Positions 48,371 to 58,236 of a DNA stretch of 64,000 nt are shown here, one piece after another. The stretch's first letter is position 1, and each line of letters begins with the position of its first letter. Both the position numbers and the translations under genes were made by a program. The stretch lies in the NCBI GenBank assembly GCA_012728095.1, contig JAAYFU010000007.1, forward strand, positions 1 to 64,000, in the 5' to 3' direction. Source of the stretch: Clostridiaceae bacterium (GTDB taxonomy: Bacteria; Bacillota; Clostridia; DSM-8532). The notes under the pieces are model-generated. The model ran no database searches. It saw only the letters and a list, made by a program, of their open reading frames with translations, and had not been told where the DNA came from.

Positions 48371-50125
48371 TTAAATATCCTCTTTATTTTCCGGCATATT
48401 TTTAGGCTTGGCAACACGTACAAGATTTCTTCCTGAACGCTTCGCTTCATAAAGAGCATCATCGGCCGTACTAATCAATTCCTGTGGGCTACCTGCCGTA
48501 ACAGGATAAGTCGATACTCCTACGCTAATAGTGATAGACGCCGAAATCACCCTATCGGTTACAACAAGCTGAGAAGCACCTATTCTTAGGTCCTCAGCTT
48601 TTTCTCTGGCTTTCTCCAAGGGTGTATACGGCATTAATATTACAAATTCTTCTCCGCCATACCTGGCGAAAATGTCCTCTTTTCTCAGGGTTTTCTTTAT
48701 ATAGCCTGAAAGAGTTTTAAGAACCTGATCTCCGAAAAGATGTCCATATGTATCGTTAAACTTTTTGAAATGATCAATGTCAAAAATCAGGAAGGATAAA
48801 TCATGCCCGCCTTCCTGCGCTTTATTGAATTCTTCCTGGAGCTTATCGTTGAAATACAAACGGTTATACGCCCCGGTAAGTCCGTCCAGTGTGGCCAGGT
48901 CATGCATCTGCTGATATAATCTCGCATTTTCAATAGCAATACTGATCTGCTGGGATATAACTTCCAAAAGTCTCATGTTCTCATAATCAAACGCATCTTT
49001 CATCTTATGTTCAATCAGAACAATGCCTAATGTCTTCCCCTTTGCCAGAAGAGGCACACAAATCATTGCCTTGATATTGCGTCCCTTGGTAAATGGATAA
49101 TCTTTTTCATTAACATCGTTGTCAATCATTGAACGGCCTTCTTCCGTAGAAGGCTTAAGAATATCACAGTTTATATAATCCGAAACAATAGCCAGATCCT
49201 TTTTGTCAACAATACTGGATACCTGTACCTTAAGCTTATTCTGGGGCCCATAACAAAGTGCGATTGTTGAGTGGGAAACACCCATAACGCCAATAATAAC
49301 ATCGTTAACAAACTTTAAGAGCTCATTCATGTCAAAAATAGAGGTTATTGCCTGCGATATTTGCTGCAGTGTAAATAGCTCGGCCAAACTTGCCGTCAGC
49401 TTGCGATTTGCTTCTTCAAGCTGATTGTTAGTCTCTATCAGCTTGTCATAATGGCTCTGAATCTCTTTTTTGGCTTGATTCAGCTGAACATACTTGTCGC
49501 CTAAACGATCAATCAATATATTTTTCTCCGCCCTGCCCCTGGCGTACTCATTGTATATCCCGCTCCATATAAAACAGAAAAGAGCGAAAAGAAAATATTG
49601 TACAACGGTGATTACAACAAGATATGCAAAATTACTTATCAAGGTTTGCGTTCCGGATTTGGCAAGCCGTGTAAGCATTACATACTGAGACAGAACCTGG
49701 GCTGTAAAACTTAATACTATATACGGGATCGTCTTTTTGAATCCCCTCGTCAAGGTTATAAAAGCAACGGGCAAAAGGGCTGCAAAATGAAAGAACGCGC
49801 CATGGTACATTGTACTTGCTAATACCGCGAATATAATTATTTCAAACAGTTTAATCAATTCAAATAATACTTCTTTATTCTCTTTATCTAAGCATTTTGC
49901 CTGCCAGGTTTTAAATATGCTTAAGCCTATAAACAGGCAAAACAACAGACCTTGTATTATAAGGACACTTATGACAACAGGCTGATTTAACAGGATTCTT
50001 CTTGCAAAAAGATCTTCAAGGATCAAAAATGCCGGTACAACCCATCCTGTTTTTGTGATATTGTGCTCGAACTTCAAATAATTTGCATACGTTATTTCAT
50101 TGAGATCCTGTTTAATGTCTTCCAA
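48371..50125 (-). CDS. Membrane diguanylate cyclase with GAF and GGDEF domains
   Basis: A 584-residue c-di-GMP synthase. The N-terminal part has about six transmembrane helices (residues 25-195), then a coiled coil (about 200-250), a GAF sensory domain (about 265-405) and a C-terminal GGDEF domain (about 415-575). The active-site motif is GGEEF near 488, with an intact product-inhibition site RKED exactly five residues before it. The GAF ligand is unknown. The gene is the last of the glgA, nth, FtsA-like, cyclase series (27-base gap), tying c-di-GMP to the FtsA-like protein by context. Confidence 0.93.
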   Translation of the reverse strand: MEDIKQDLNEITYANYLKFEHNITKTGWVVPAFLILEDLFARRILLNQPVVISVLIIQGLLFCLFIGLSIFKTWQAKCLDKENKEVLFELIKLFEIIIFAVLASTMYHGAFFHFAALLPVAFITLTRGFKKTIPYIVLSFTAQVLSQYVMLTRLAKSGTQTLISNFAYLVVITVVQYFLFALFCFIWSGIYNEYARGRAEKNILIDRLGDKYVQLNQAKKEIQSHYDKLIETNNQLEEANRKLTASLAELFTLQQISQAITSIFDMNELLKFVNDVIIGVMGVSHSTIALCYGPQNKLKVQVSSIVDKKDLAIVSDYINCDILKPSTEEGRSMIDNDVNEKDYPFTKGRNIKAMICVPLLAKGKTLGIVLIEHKMKDAFDYENMRLLEVISQQISIAIENARLYQQMHDLATLDGLTGAYNRLYFNDKLQEEFNKAQEGGHDLSFLIFDIDHFKKFNDTYGHLFGDQVLKTLSGYIKKTLRKEDIFARYGGEEFVILMPYTPLEKAREKAEDLRIGASQLVVTDRVISASITISVGVSTYPVTAGSPQELISTADDALYEAKRSGRNLVRVAKPKNMPENKEDI

Positions 50126-50152
50126 GGGCTTCCTCCATAAAGTTTTTAACTG

Positions 50153-52288
50153 TTACTTCTGCCAGTATATATCGATCCTGTCGCCGGATTTAATCTTATC
50201 GGCGTAACCGGCATCCTTACCGTTTAGTTTCAGCATAATAATTCCTTTTGGAGTTGTCAGATCAAAGTCAATGAAATTAAAAATGTCTACGAACAAATAA
50301 TCGGTATTTTTGGGCGGTAAGTTAACAGGTTTTTCATTTACGATTACATTTATTCCGTTATTCCCAACGGTTTTTTGTTCCGTCTCCAGGAGAGCATCGT
50401 CATCACGGGAGGATTCTGAACTTTTCCCCTCAGTTTGAAGCTCTTCCTCAGTTTCATCATATCGGGTTTCAATATCAGTCTCTTCAGAAGATATATCCTT
50501 ATACTCCCTGGGAAAAACCGTGACCTCGTCCCCCGGCTTTAACACCATATCCATCTCGGCAGAACGGCCGTTTATCAAAAAGTCCGAAACCAACGGATTA
50601 AATTCCAAAAGCCGTGATATATCCCTCAGGGTATAATCATATACAATATCAACCCTGTCGCCTTGCTTAACAAGGGTGTCCAAAGGAACTTCTATGCCAT
50701 TTATCAATACTTTGGGCAATACCGTATAAGTTTGAGCATTAAATCTAACATATACAGGCTTGCATTCTTCGGCTAAATCCTTTGCCGAAACTTCCGCGTC
50801 TCTGCCATTTTCAGCCGGTATAACAGTAAGCCTGTCTCCCGGTTCTATAATCTTGTTAAGGCTTGCCTCCCTGCCGTTCAAATATATCTCGGCAGGTTTG
50901 CCCATGCTTCCCCGTATGGTCCTGTCCTTATTATTCAACTTGAACTTCAAACTTTTGCCTGACCTGCATATCAACTGGTCCGGATTGTATCCCGCCAATA
51001 TAAGCGCATCGGATACAAGCATTCTTCTCGCATTATACAAACGCACCTTTTTGTCATTAACAGTTACATAATAAAAATCCTGGCCCCTTGTAAGGGCAGT
51101 GGTAACCAATATACCCAATGGTGTAATTGAATCGGGTCCGTCCAGTATGTGTATCGACTCGTCGATATCGATATTTTTGGCTATGCTTCGTTTTCTTACT
51201 GCTACCCTGTCTCCGGGCAGCCCAATAGCATTTGCTACTGCCTCGCATAAACCTTTTGACTGGCTTCCCCCGCCCACTAAAAAAACTGCATTTGGAGCTT
51301 TTCCGCCGTTAAGTTCCAGGATTCTTTCGGCAATTGTTTTAGCAAGATTATCTATTACCGGTTTGATTACCCCGATAACCTCATCGGCTTTAACTCTCAC
51401 TTCATTATCAAGTATATCTGTAAAAACTATGTCTTCCTCCTTGTCCGACAGAGCAATTTTGACCTTTTCCGCGGTTTCAAAATCCACAAGATAGTTTTGA
51501 GCAATAGCTTCGGTTACTTCATCCCCTGCAATGGGTACCATAGCATAGGCAGTTATGGTACCTGATTTTGTAATTGCAATATCGGACGTACCGGCGCCAA
51601 CATCTACCAAGGCAAGGTTAAGAAGGCGCAGATCTTTCGGTACAGCCAAATTAATGGCTGCGATAGGCTCCAGGGTAATAAAGTTTACTTCCAGGTTAAT
51701 CCTGTTCATAACAGTGTAGAGACTGTCTACAACAGTCTGGGGAAGAAAGGTTGCCAGAACTTCAACGCCGGCTTTGTGTCCTTTATGTCCGGCCAAACTT
51801 GAAATAACATAATCATTTAAATAATATGTAACCACACTGTAGCCAACACAATAATACTGGTCTTTTTCGGAGGAAGGGAGGCTTTTTTCAATCTCTGCCT
51901 GTGCCTTCTGGATGCCTTCCATCTCAAGAGCGCTGATAAATTGCTGATCGATTTCCTTACCTTCTTCAATATCCCGCTCTACCTTAATTTGGCAGGTTTT
52001 TAAGACCCGTCCCGCAGCAGCGATTGATACCCTGGTAAGCTCATGTCCCAGTTTTTTCTCCAGGGCATCCTTAACTTTGGCAGCACCCTGTGCAACTTTT
52101 GCAATATCATGAATTTGGCCGTCAAGCATGGCACGGCTTTCATGAACTATCATTTCGGCTGCCTGCACAAAAAAGCGCTCATCTCTTTGAGCACCTACTA
52201 CACCTATAATGGTACGGGTACCTATGTCCAAAGCGAAAATGACATCATCAGGCATCGGATTTAATGTATTTTCCTTATCCACTTGCAT
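50153..52288 (-). CDS. FtsA-like actin-fold ATPase with C-terminal beta-grasp-like repeats
   Basis: A 711-residue protein. Residues 15-400 form an actin/FtsA-type ATPase: phosphate 1 ALDIGTRTIIGVVG (19-32), phosphate 2 LVDVGAGTSDIAI (227-239) and adenosine motif VFLVGGGSQSKGL (335-347). The C-terminal 300 residues are not FtsA-like. They contain at least four units of the form NG-x4-L-x3-I-x2-GD-x-hydrophobic (near 470, 530, 572 and 688), resembling ThiS/TGS beta-grasp domains, with an acidic Ser/Glu linker near 598-640. The usual FtsA amphipathic membrane tail is missing. It lies 24 bases after nth and 27 before the cyclase. A second actin-like filament or signalling role is inference. Confidence 0.85.
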   Translation of the reverse strand: MQVDKENTLNPMPDDVIFALDIGTRTIIGVVGAQRDERFFVQAAEMIVHESRAMLDGQIHDIAKVAQGAAKVKDALEKKLGHELTRVSIAAAGRVLKTCQIKVERDIEEGKEIDQQFISALEMEGIQKAQAEIEKSLPSSEKDQYYCVGYSVVTYYLNDYVISSLAGHKGHKAGVEVLATFLPQTVVDSLYTVMNRINLEVNFITLEPIAAINLAVPKDLRLLNLALVDVGAGTSDIAITKSGTITAYAMVPIAGDEVTEAIAQNYLVDFETAEKVKIALSDKEEDIVFTDILDNEVRVKADEVIGVIKPVIDNLAKTIAERILELNGGKAPNAVFLVGGGSQSKGLCEAVANAIGLPGDRVAVRKRSIAKNIDIDESIHILDGPDSITPLGILVTTALTRGQDFYYVTVNDKKVRLYNARRMLVSDALILAGYNPDQLICRSGKSLKFKLNNKDRTIRGSMGKPAEIYLNGREASLNKIIEPGDRLTVIPAENGRDAEVSAKDLAEECKPVYVRFNAQTYTVLPKVLINGIEVPLDTLVKQGDRVDIVYDYTLRDISRLLEFNPLVSDFLINGRSAEMDMVLKPGDEVTVFPREYKDISSEETDIETRYDETEEELQTEGKSSESSRDDDALLETEQKTVGNNGINVIVNEKPVNLPPKNTDYLFVDIFNFIDFDLTTPKGIIMLKLNGKDAGYADKIKSGDRIDIYWQK

Positions 52289-52312
52289 TTACAGCCCCCA
52301 ATATTGTTATTA

Positions 52313-52951
52313 CTATTTTATATTTTTATTTCCATACGCGCAATATGGCAAAATGCAACAATTTTCGCATTTTGGCTTTCTGGCATGACAAATTTCGCGT
52401 CCGTGGAAAACAAGACAATGAGAAAAGTTAGCCCATTCGCTTTTCGGAAGAATCTTCATAAGATCGCGTTCAACAATATCAGGATTTTGCGACTTTGTCA
52501 GCCCGAGCCTGTTGGCAAGCCTCATGCAATGGGTATCAACAATTACCCCGGGTTTGTTGAATATAGTTGACAATATCACATTTGCCGTCTTCCTTCCTAC
52601 ACCGGGCAGACTCAGCAAATCTTCCATATTATCAGGCACTTTGCCGTTATAATCCCTTAAAATCTTGATACAGCACTCTTTTATATTCCTGGCTTTATTT
52701 CGGAAAAATCCCGTCGGTTTAATATCCTCCTCAAGTTCAGATAAATCGGCGCTTGCAAAATCCTCCGCATTCCGATATTTTTTGAAAAGATCCTTAGTTA
52801 CGATATTAACCCTTGCATCAGTGCATTGCGCCGCCAATTGCGTGGCTATAAGCAATTCCAGTGGCGTTTTATAGTCCAGGGTACATGTGGCGTCGGGGTA
52901 TAGGGATCTTAATTCCTTCAGTATAATCGCAGCCTTCTCTTTTTTCTTCAA
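52313..52951 (-). CDS. nth: Endonuclease III
   Basis: A 212-residue DNA glycosylase/AP lyase for oxidised pyrimidines. The helix-hairpin-helix is LPGVGRKTANVIL with catalytic Lys121, and Asp139 is in VDTHCMRLANRLGL. The Fe-S loop has Cys188, 195, 198 and 204 in the C-x6-C-x2-C-x5-C pattern. All key residues are present. It overlaps the end of glgA by four bases, showing tight coupling with a gene of unrelated function. Confidence 0.96.
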   Translation of the reverse strand: MKKKEKAAIILKELRSLYPDATCTLDYKTPLELLIATQLAAQCTDARVNIVTKDLFKKYRNAEDFASADLSELEEDIKPTGFFRNKARNIKECCIKILRDYNGKVPDNMEDLLSLPGVGRKTANVILSTIFNKPGVIVDTHCMRLANRLGLTKSQNPDIVERDLMKILPKSEWANFSHCLVFHGREICHARKPKCENCCILPYCAYGNKNIK

Positions 52952-54411
52952 ATTAAAATCCTTCCTTCGCTTTTTCTTTTAGTATTCATGACCTTAGCTT
53001 CGCGGTATATTGATAGGTATTCCAAAGCGGAATTTTCCCAGGAATAATCCTTTATCATAGCTCTTTTTACAAGCTGCCGCCATGAATCCCGGTCGTTGTA
53101 TTGGTTGATTGCCTTCTTTATGGCCCTTATAAAAGAGTCTTTTGAATATTTGCTGAAAACAAAACCTGTTCCTGAGCCTTTATTGGAAGCTTCATCAATA
53201 ACTGTATCGGCCAGTCCTCCGGTTTTATGAACCACCGGTACAGTGCCGTACCTCATGGCAATTAACTGGCTTAAACCACAGGGCTCATATCGTGACGGCA
53301 TAAGGAATATATCGCTTCCAGCGTAGATTTTTCTGGCCTTTTCCTCATTGAACTCAATATTGACCGAAACCAGTCCGGGATATTTTTCGGTTAACTCAAC
53401 AAACATTTTTTCGTAGAATCTTTCTCCGCTTCCCAGAATGACCAGTTGGTTATTATTTTTCAGGATATATTCAAATGCCGGTTCCATCAAATCAAGACCT
53501 TTATTCGGCACCAGTCTGCTTACGACAGAAAACAGGGGGACATCGCTGTCATTAAGTCCCAGCTCTTTCCGGAGCTCTTTTTTGTTTTTCTTTTTGCCTT
53601 CCATATCGTTTTGAGCATAATTGCAATAGATATATTTGTCTGTCCGGGGATCCCATTTGTTTTGACTGATTCCGTTCAATACGCCTCTTATTGCCGGTTC
53701 ACGATTTTTAAGCACGCCCTCAAGTCCGAACCCGAACCTGGGAGTGAGCATTTCCTTAGCCGATGTTTTGCTTACGGCATTGATAATATCGGCATAATTT
53801 ATTCCCGCTTTCATAGGGTTAAAACAACCGTAGTATTCTACCCTGTCAACCTTAAAGACGACGTCTTTAACACCAAAAAGATTGAATACACTGCGGTCGC
53901 TTACGCCCTGGTATTCAAGATTATGGATGGTATAAACTATGGATATTTCAGACAATTCACCGTGCTCGCGCTCGTTTTCCCTCAGCAACATGGCGACAGG
54001 CGCCGTGTGCCAGTCGTTAAGGTGTACGATATCCGGCATAAAGTCAAATCTCAAAATCATTTCATAGACAGCAGCACAGAATAAGGCAAACCTCTCACTG
54101 TCGTCATTGTGTCCGTAAACGCCTTGCCTGCCGAAATAATGGTAATTATCAATTATAAAGGTTTTAACAGGCGCATTTACAATTTCTCTGACGATACAGG
54201 TCTCTTTGCGCCATCCCAGGTTAACCGGATAATCTCCTTTGTACTGGGTAGGATAATCTATATCTTTATTGCCGGGAATTACAACCCGAATATCGACTCC
54301 CAGTTCCTTCAGTTTTAACGGAAGTTCACCTGCTACGTCACCAAGTCCGCCGACCTTAATGTAAGGCGCGCATTCGGCTGATACGTACAAAACCTTAAGC
54401 TTACTGTTCAT
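52948..54411 (-). CDS. glgA: Glycogen (starch) synthase
   Basis: A 487-residue GT5 glycosyltransferase that extends alpha-1,4-glucan using ADP-glucose. The nucleotide-sugar loop KVGGLGDVAGELP is near residue 17, with HLNDWHTAPVAMLL near 139 and the acceptor/catalytic E-x7-E region in PSRYEPCGLSQLIAMRYG near 382. A C-terminal basic tail (RKSEGRILI) is short. No glgB, glgC or glgP is adjacent. The start follows CGAGGTG. It overlaps nth by four bases, so it leads the operon with nth, the FtsA-like gene and the cyclase. Confidence 0.96.
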   Translation of the reverse strand: MNSKLKVLYVSAECAPYIKVGGLGDVAGELPLKLKELGVDIRVVIPGNKDIDYPTQYKGDYPVNLGWRKETCIVREIVNAPVKTFIIDNYHYFGRQGVYGHNDDSERFALFCAAVYEMILRFDFMPDIVHLNDWHTAPVAMLLRENEREHGELSEISIVYTIHNLEYQGVSDRSVFNLFGVKDVVFKVDRVEYYGCFNPMKAGINYADIINAVSKTSAKEMLTPRFGFGLEGVLKNREPAIRGVLNGISQNKWDPRTDKYIYCNYAQNDMEGKKKNKKELRKELGLNDSDVPLFSVVSRLVPNKGLDLMEPAFEYILKNNNQLVILGSGERFYEKMFVELTEKYPGLVSVNIEFNEEKARKIYAGSDIFLMPSRYEPCGLSQLIAMRYGTVPVVHKTGGLADTVIDEASNKGSGTGFVFSKYSKDSFIRAIKKAINQYNDRDSWRQLVKRAMIKDYSWENSALEYLSIYREAKVMNTKRKSEGRILI

Positions 54412-54620
54412 AATACACCTCGCACCTTAAGATTTTACCATTATATTGCGAGAAATAAACATTTTTCACAGGGAAGAATCTATTGCAGAGGCAGATGGCT
54501 TATCTCAATGAGAAACCTTGTATCCGCCTAATTATATTATCATAATTAATGGAACGGTGATTATGGTTATTGGCTAAATTTAGGATAGGGTGATTTAATG
54601 TATTTGTCCCCTTGGAAAAA

Positions 54621-54655
54621 TTAAAAACTGACCGAAATTATAACACTCCGGTCAG
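54621..54655 (-). terminator. Terminator of pnp
   Basis: CTGACCG (54628-54634) pairs with CGGTCAG (54649-54655), and the minus strand continues TTTTTAATTTTT. It lies about 35 bases after the pnp stop. Confidence 0.88.
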
Positions 54656-54688
54656 CGCTGTTATTGTTTAATAATGCTGTTATTAGTT

Positions 54689-56839
54689 TTATCTTTTGTT
54701 ATATTTATTATTGTTGTATTTATTGTTAATTTTATTGTTGGATTTACTTGTTTCACCCAATGCGTCTTTTCTGGAAAGATTAATCCTTCCCTGCTTGTCT
54801 ACTTCCATAACCATAACCAGTATTTCGTCACCGACTTTAACTACGTCTTCGACCCTGTTTACACGCTTGTTGTCAAGCTTGGATATATGCACCAGGCCTT
54901 CTTTTCCGGGGAGGAATTCAACAAATGCTCCAAAGTTCATTATACGGGTAACCTTTCCGCTGAATATAGCTCCGATTTGAACATCGCCAGCGATACCCTC
55001 TATGATTCTAATAGCTTTGTGTCCTGCTTCTTCATCAGGAGTAGCCACGTAAACCGAACCGTCGTCCTGGATATCAATCTTAACACCGGTTTCAGCAATA
55101 ATCTTGTTAATTACTTTTCCGCCGGGACCAATGACTTCGCGAATCTTATCAACGTCAATCTTTGTCTGATAAATCTTCGGAGCATATGGCGACAGGGACG
55201 GTCTAGGTTCTGATATAACAGGCAACATACATTCATCCAGGATCTGGATCCGGCCTTTTCTGGTTATTTCAAAGGCTTGCCGAATAATTTCATAGGTAAG
55301 GCCTTCCACCTTAATATCCACCTGGATCGCAGTTATACCTTTCTTTGTGCCGGCAACCTTAAAGTCCATATCTCCAAAGAAGTCTTCAATACCTTGTATA
55401 TCCATGAAAGTAACAAACCTGTCGGGATTCTCCTCATCAACCACAAGCCCCGCCGATATTCCCGCAACAGGAGCCTTAATGGGCACGCCTGCATCCATCA
55501 GGGCCAAAGTGCTGGCACATACGCTGCCCTGTGATGTCGAACCGTTAGACATCAGGACCTCGGAAACAAGCCGAATGGCATATGGGAATTCCTCTTCGCT
55601 GGGTATAACAGGCTCAAGAGCTCTTTCTGCCAGGGCGCCATGACCAATTTCGCGGCGACCGGGACCTCTAGAAGGTTTGGCTTCGCCCACCGAATAAGAT
55701 GGGAAGTTATAATGATGCATATAGCGTTTTTCTTCTTCCAAATCAACGCCATCCAACTTCTGCCCTTCACCCAGCGGACCAAGAGTAACATTGGTAAGAA
55801 TCTGCGTCTGTCCGCGCTGGAATAATGCTGAACCATGAGTTCTCGGAAGAAGTGATACTTCTGCTGAAAGCGGACGAATTTCCATCAGTGAACGCCCGTC
55901 AACACGCTTATGCTCGTCTAATAACATTCCTCTTACAATTTTTTTCTGGAGTTTATATAGAGCATCACCAATTGCCGTAGCCTGATCCGGGAAAGTCTCA
56001 GCCAATTTTTCCTGGACATCTTTACATACGGCTTCTACCCGGCTTTCCCTGATTGCCTTGTCTGCGTTTTCAAGAGCAGCCCTCATATCATCCTTTGCCA
56101 TATTGTATACAGCTGTCCAGATTTCTTCGGGAATTACGGCAGGTTCATATTCAAACTTGGGAACTCCCACTTCCTCAACAATGGTTTCAATAAAACCTAT
56201 AATACGTTTTATTTCCTCATGTCCCACTTTAATGACCTCCAGCATTACCTCTTCAGGTACCTGGTTGGCTCCGGCCTCAATCATTATAATCTTTTCCTTA
56301 TCAGCCGAAAGAGTAACATACATGTCGCTTTTCGCTCTTTGCTCCGCCGTCGGATTTATAACAACCTTGCCATCAACAAGTCCCAGTATTACACCCGCGA
56401 TAGGACCGTTAAAAGGAATATCCGAGATACACAGAGCAACGACTGTACCGATTATTGACGCAAATTCCGGAGAACAGTCCTGTTCTACTGACATCACAGT
56501 ATTTACTATTACCACATCATTCCTGAGATCTTTCGGGAACCTTGGACGCATCTGTCTGTCGATTACCCTTGAAACCAGTATTGCTTTTTCAGTGGGTTTA
56601 CCTTCACGCTTTATAAATCCTCCAGGTATTTTCCCGACAGAATAAAGCTTTTCCTCGTAATCAACATTCAACGGAAAAAAATCGATTCCTTCCCTGGGTT
56701 CTTTTGAAGCAGTTGCAGTTGATAGAACAACAGTATCACCATAACGAACCAAAGCCGAGCCATTAGCAAATTGTGCCAACTGGCCTACTTCAATTGAAAG
56801 CGGGCGGCCTGCCACTTCAAAATTATAGACTTTCTTCAT
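54689..56839 (-). CDS. pnp: Polyribonucleotide nucleotidyltransferase (PNPase)
   Basis: A 716-residue 3'-to-5' phosphorolytic exoribonuclease that also makes tails. It has two RNase PH domains (about 1-215 and 310-545, with [24 protein letters not shown] and [20 protein letters not shown]), a KH domain ([20 protein letters not shown]) and an S1 domain ([20 protein letters not shown]). The tail is unusual, an Asn/Lys/Tyr-rich low-complexity stretch ([16 protein letters not shown]). The start is the ATG with AAAAGGAG upstream; a longer frame to 56866 has no site. A leader of about 275 bases separates it from rpsO. Confidence 0.97.
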   Translation of the reverse strand: MKKVYNFEVAGRPLSIEVGQLAQFANGSALVRYGDTVVLSTATASKEPREGIDFFPLNVDYEEKLYSVGKIPGGFIKREGKPTEKAILVSRVIDRQMRPRFPKDLRNDVVIVNTVMSVEQDCSPEFASIIGTVVALCISDIPFNGPIAGVILGLVDGKVVINPTAEQRAKSDMYVTLSADKEKIIMIEAGANQVPEEVMLEVIKVGHEEIKRIIGFIETIVEEVGVPKFEYEPAVIPEEIWTAVYNMAKDDMRAALENADKAIRESRVEAVCKDVQEKLAETFPDQATAIGDALYKLQKKIVRGMLLDEHKRVDGRSLMEIRPLSAEVSLLPRTHGSALFQRGQTQILTNVTLGPLGEGQKLDGVDLEEEKRYMHHYNFPSYSVGEAKPSRGPGRREIGHGALAERALEPVIPSEEEFPYAIRLVSEVLMSNGSTSQGSVCASTLALMDAGVPIKAPVAGISAGLVVDEENPDRFVTFMDIQGIEDFFGDMDFKVAGTKKGITAIQVDIKVEGLTYEIIRQAFEITRKGRIQILDECMLPVISEPRPSLSPYAPKIYQTKIDVDKIREVIGPGGKVINKIIAETGVKIDIQDDGSVYVATPDEEAGHKAIRIIEGIAGDVQIGAIFSGKVTRIMNFGAFVEFLPGKEGLVHISKLDNKRVNRVEDVVKVGDEILVMVMEVDKQGRINLSRKDALGETSKSNNKINNKYNNNKYNKR

Positions 56840-57114
56840 ATATCTACTCCTTTTCTCCGATTCCATGTACCTTTTCAGTGTTTCAACAACCTGTCAAGGT
56901 ACGATAGTCAGGGACAAAAGGTCAGGGAACAGGCTCCAAGAGACTTGCAGCCTCTTCTCTGATCTTCTGTTGCCCTTGGCTATCTGGAATCGTTTTCAAT
57001 ATTATTTTTTCATTATATTTATGAGGTTATTCCCTCTATATTATCGGTTTTCTGTCTAATAAAATAACCTTTTTTATTCCCCTCTGCAGGAAATTTTTAG
57101 AAAAACAAACCCGT

Positions 57115-57139
57115 GTTAAAAAAGGGCGGAAATCCGCCC
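57115..57139 (-). terminator. Terminator of rpsO
   Basis: GGGCGGA (57124-57130) and TCCGCCC (57133-57139) form a compact hairpin. On the minus strand seven T follow. It lies about 40 bases after the rpsO stop and before the pnp leader. Confidence 0.9.
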
Positions 57140-57177
57140 CAAATCTATTTTGTTTTACAACAAGGCATGCTGGATAA

Positions 57178-57441
57178 TTACTTTCTGATATCCAGCTTTG
57201 CAATAATATCACGGTACCTGTTAATATCCTTTTTCATAAGATAGTTTAACAGGCCTCTTCTTGCACCGACCATTTTTAACAGTCCGCGACGGGAATGGTG
57301 ATCCTTCTTGTGAATCTTCAAATGCTCGGTAAGATGATTAATTCTGTCGGTTAAAAGCGCAATCTGTACTTCGGGTGAACCTGTATCACCTTCATGCAGC
57401 GCATATTTAGCAATAATCTCTTGTTTAGACATTCTTGCCAT
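57178..57441 (-). CDS. rpsO: 30S ribosomal protein S15
   Basis: An 87-residue primary 16S rRNA-binding protein of the small subunit. It has [40 protein letters not shown] and RRGLLNYL in the normal order and is of normal length. AGAGAGGAG lies nine bases before the ATG. It has its own promoter about 95 bases upstream. In several bacteria S15 represses its own mRNA through the leader, and the leader here could be examined for such a structure. Its position upstream of pnp is conserved in many bacteria. Confidence 0.98.
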   Translation of the reverse strand: MARMSKQEIIAKYALHEGDTGSPEVQIALLTDRINHLTEHLKIHKKDHHSRRGLLKMVGARRGLLNYLMKKDINRYRDIIAKLDIRK

Positions 57442-57528
57442 GAATCATTCTCCTCTCTTTAAATTGCCGTATGCCCAGTAAATGGTCGGAGAGCCATTAA
57501 CCGCGCATTCGGTTCGATAGACTTGGTT

Positions 57529-57557
57529 ATTTTAGCATAAAATTCGCCGGTTGTAAA
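57529..57557 (-). promoter_or_regulatory. Promoter of rpsO
   Basis: On the minus strand TTTACA (57552-57557) and TAAAAT (57529-57534) are exactly 17 bases apart, giving an S15 leader of about 80 bases. Confidence 0.75.
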
Positions 57558-57657
57558 GGACATTACATTATTTATGTTTTTTAGACAGAAGACAATTCTT
57601 CTGCGTTACCATATCCCCGAAACGAACTTTTCGGAATAACCGTCCCCATGGCTGTGG

Positions 57658-58236
57658 TCAGTTGAGCACCTGAACGTTTTTTGCTATATAGTTAACTCCT
57701 GAAATTATGGTTAGGACAACGGCTATATACATTAATACCATTCCCACAGGAAAATCGGTGACAAGTGATATTGGAAAATTCCTGATGAGAATTGCCACGA
57801 TTGCGATAATCTGAACCACAGTCTTAATTTTTCCCCATTTATCAGCGGCTATGACAACACCGCGTCCGGCCGCAATTATTCTGAAGCCTGTTACAATAAA
57901 TTCCCTGGCTATGATAATAAAAACTGCCCAAACTGACAGGTTGTCAGTCTTTATTAATGCTATCAGAGCAGATGTTACCAGCAATTTGTCGGCAATCGGA
58001 TCAAGGAACTTTCCCAGTTCCGTAACCATGTTCTGCTTTCTTGCAATCTTTCCGTCAACCATATCCGTAACAGACGCAACCACGAATATAACAGCCGCAA
58101 CATATCTGCCCCATTGGTCAAGTCCGAAAAACTGCCCGAACCATCCCGGAATCAGAAAGAATAAGAAAACAGGGGTTGCCAGGATTCTTGAAATTGTGAT
58201 TTTATTCGCCAGGTTCATTTTTTTCACCAATCCCAT
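57658..58236 (-). CDS. pgsA: CDP-diacylglycerol--glycerol-3-phosphate 3-phosphatidyltransferase
   Basis: A 192-residue membrane enzyme making phosphatidylglycerol phosphate, the precursor of phosphatidylglycerol and cardiolipin. The CDP-alcohol phosphatidyltransferase motif D-G-x2-A-R-x8-G-x3-D-x3-D is visible as SVTDMVDGKIARKQ and ELGKFLDPIADKLL (about 60-90). Four to six transmembrane helices surround it. The ATG overlaps the rimO stop by one base (TAATG) with GGAGAAG upstream, so it is translationally coupled. A second ATG six codons later is a less likely start. Confidence 0.95.
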   Translation of the reverse strand: MGLVKKMNLANKITISRILATPVFLFFLIPGWFGQFFGLDQWGRYVAAVIFVVASVTDMVDGKIARKQNMVTELGKFLDPIADKLLVTSALIALIKTDNLSVWAVFIIIAREFIVTGFRIIAAGRGVVIAADKWGKIKTVVQIIAIVAILIRNFPISLVTDFPVGMVLMYIAVVLTIISGVNYIAKNVQVLN

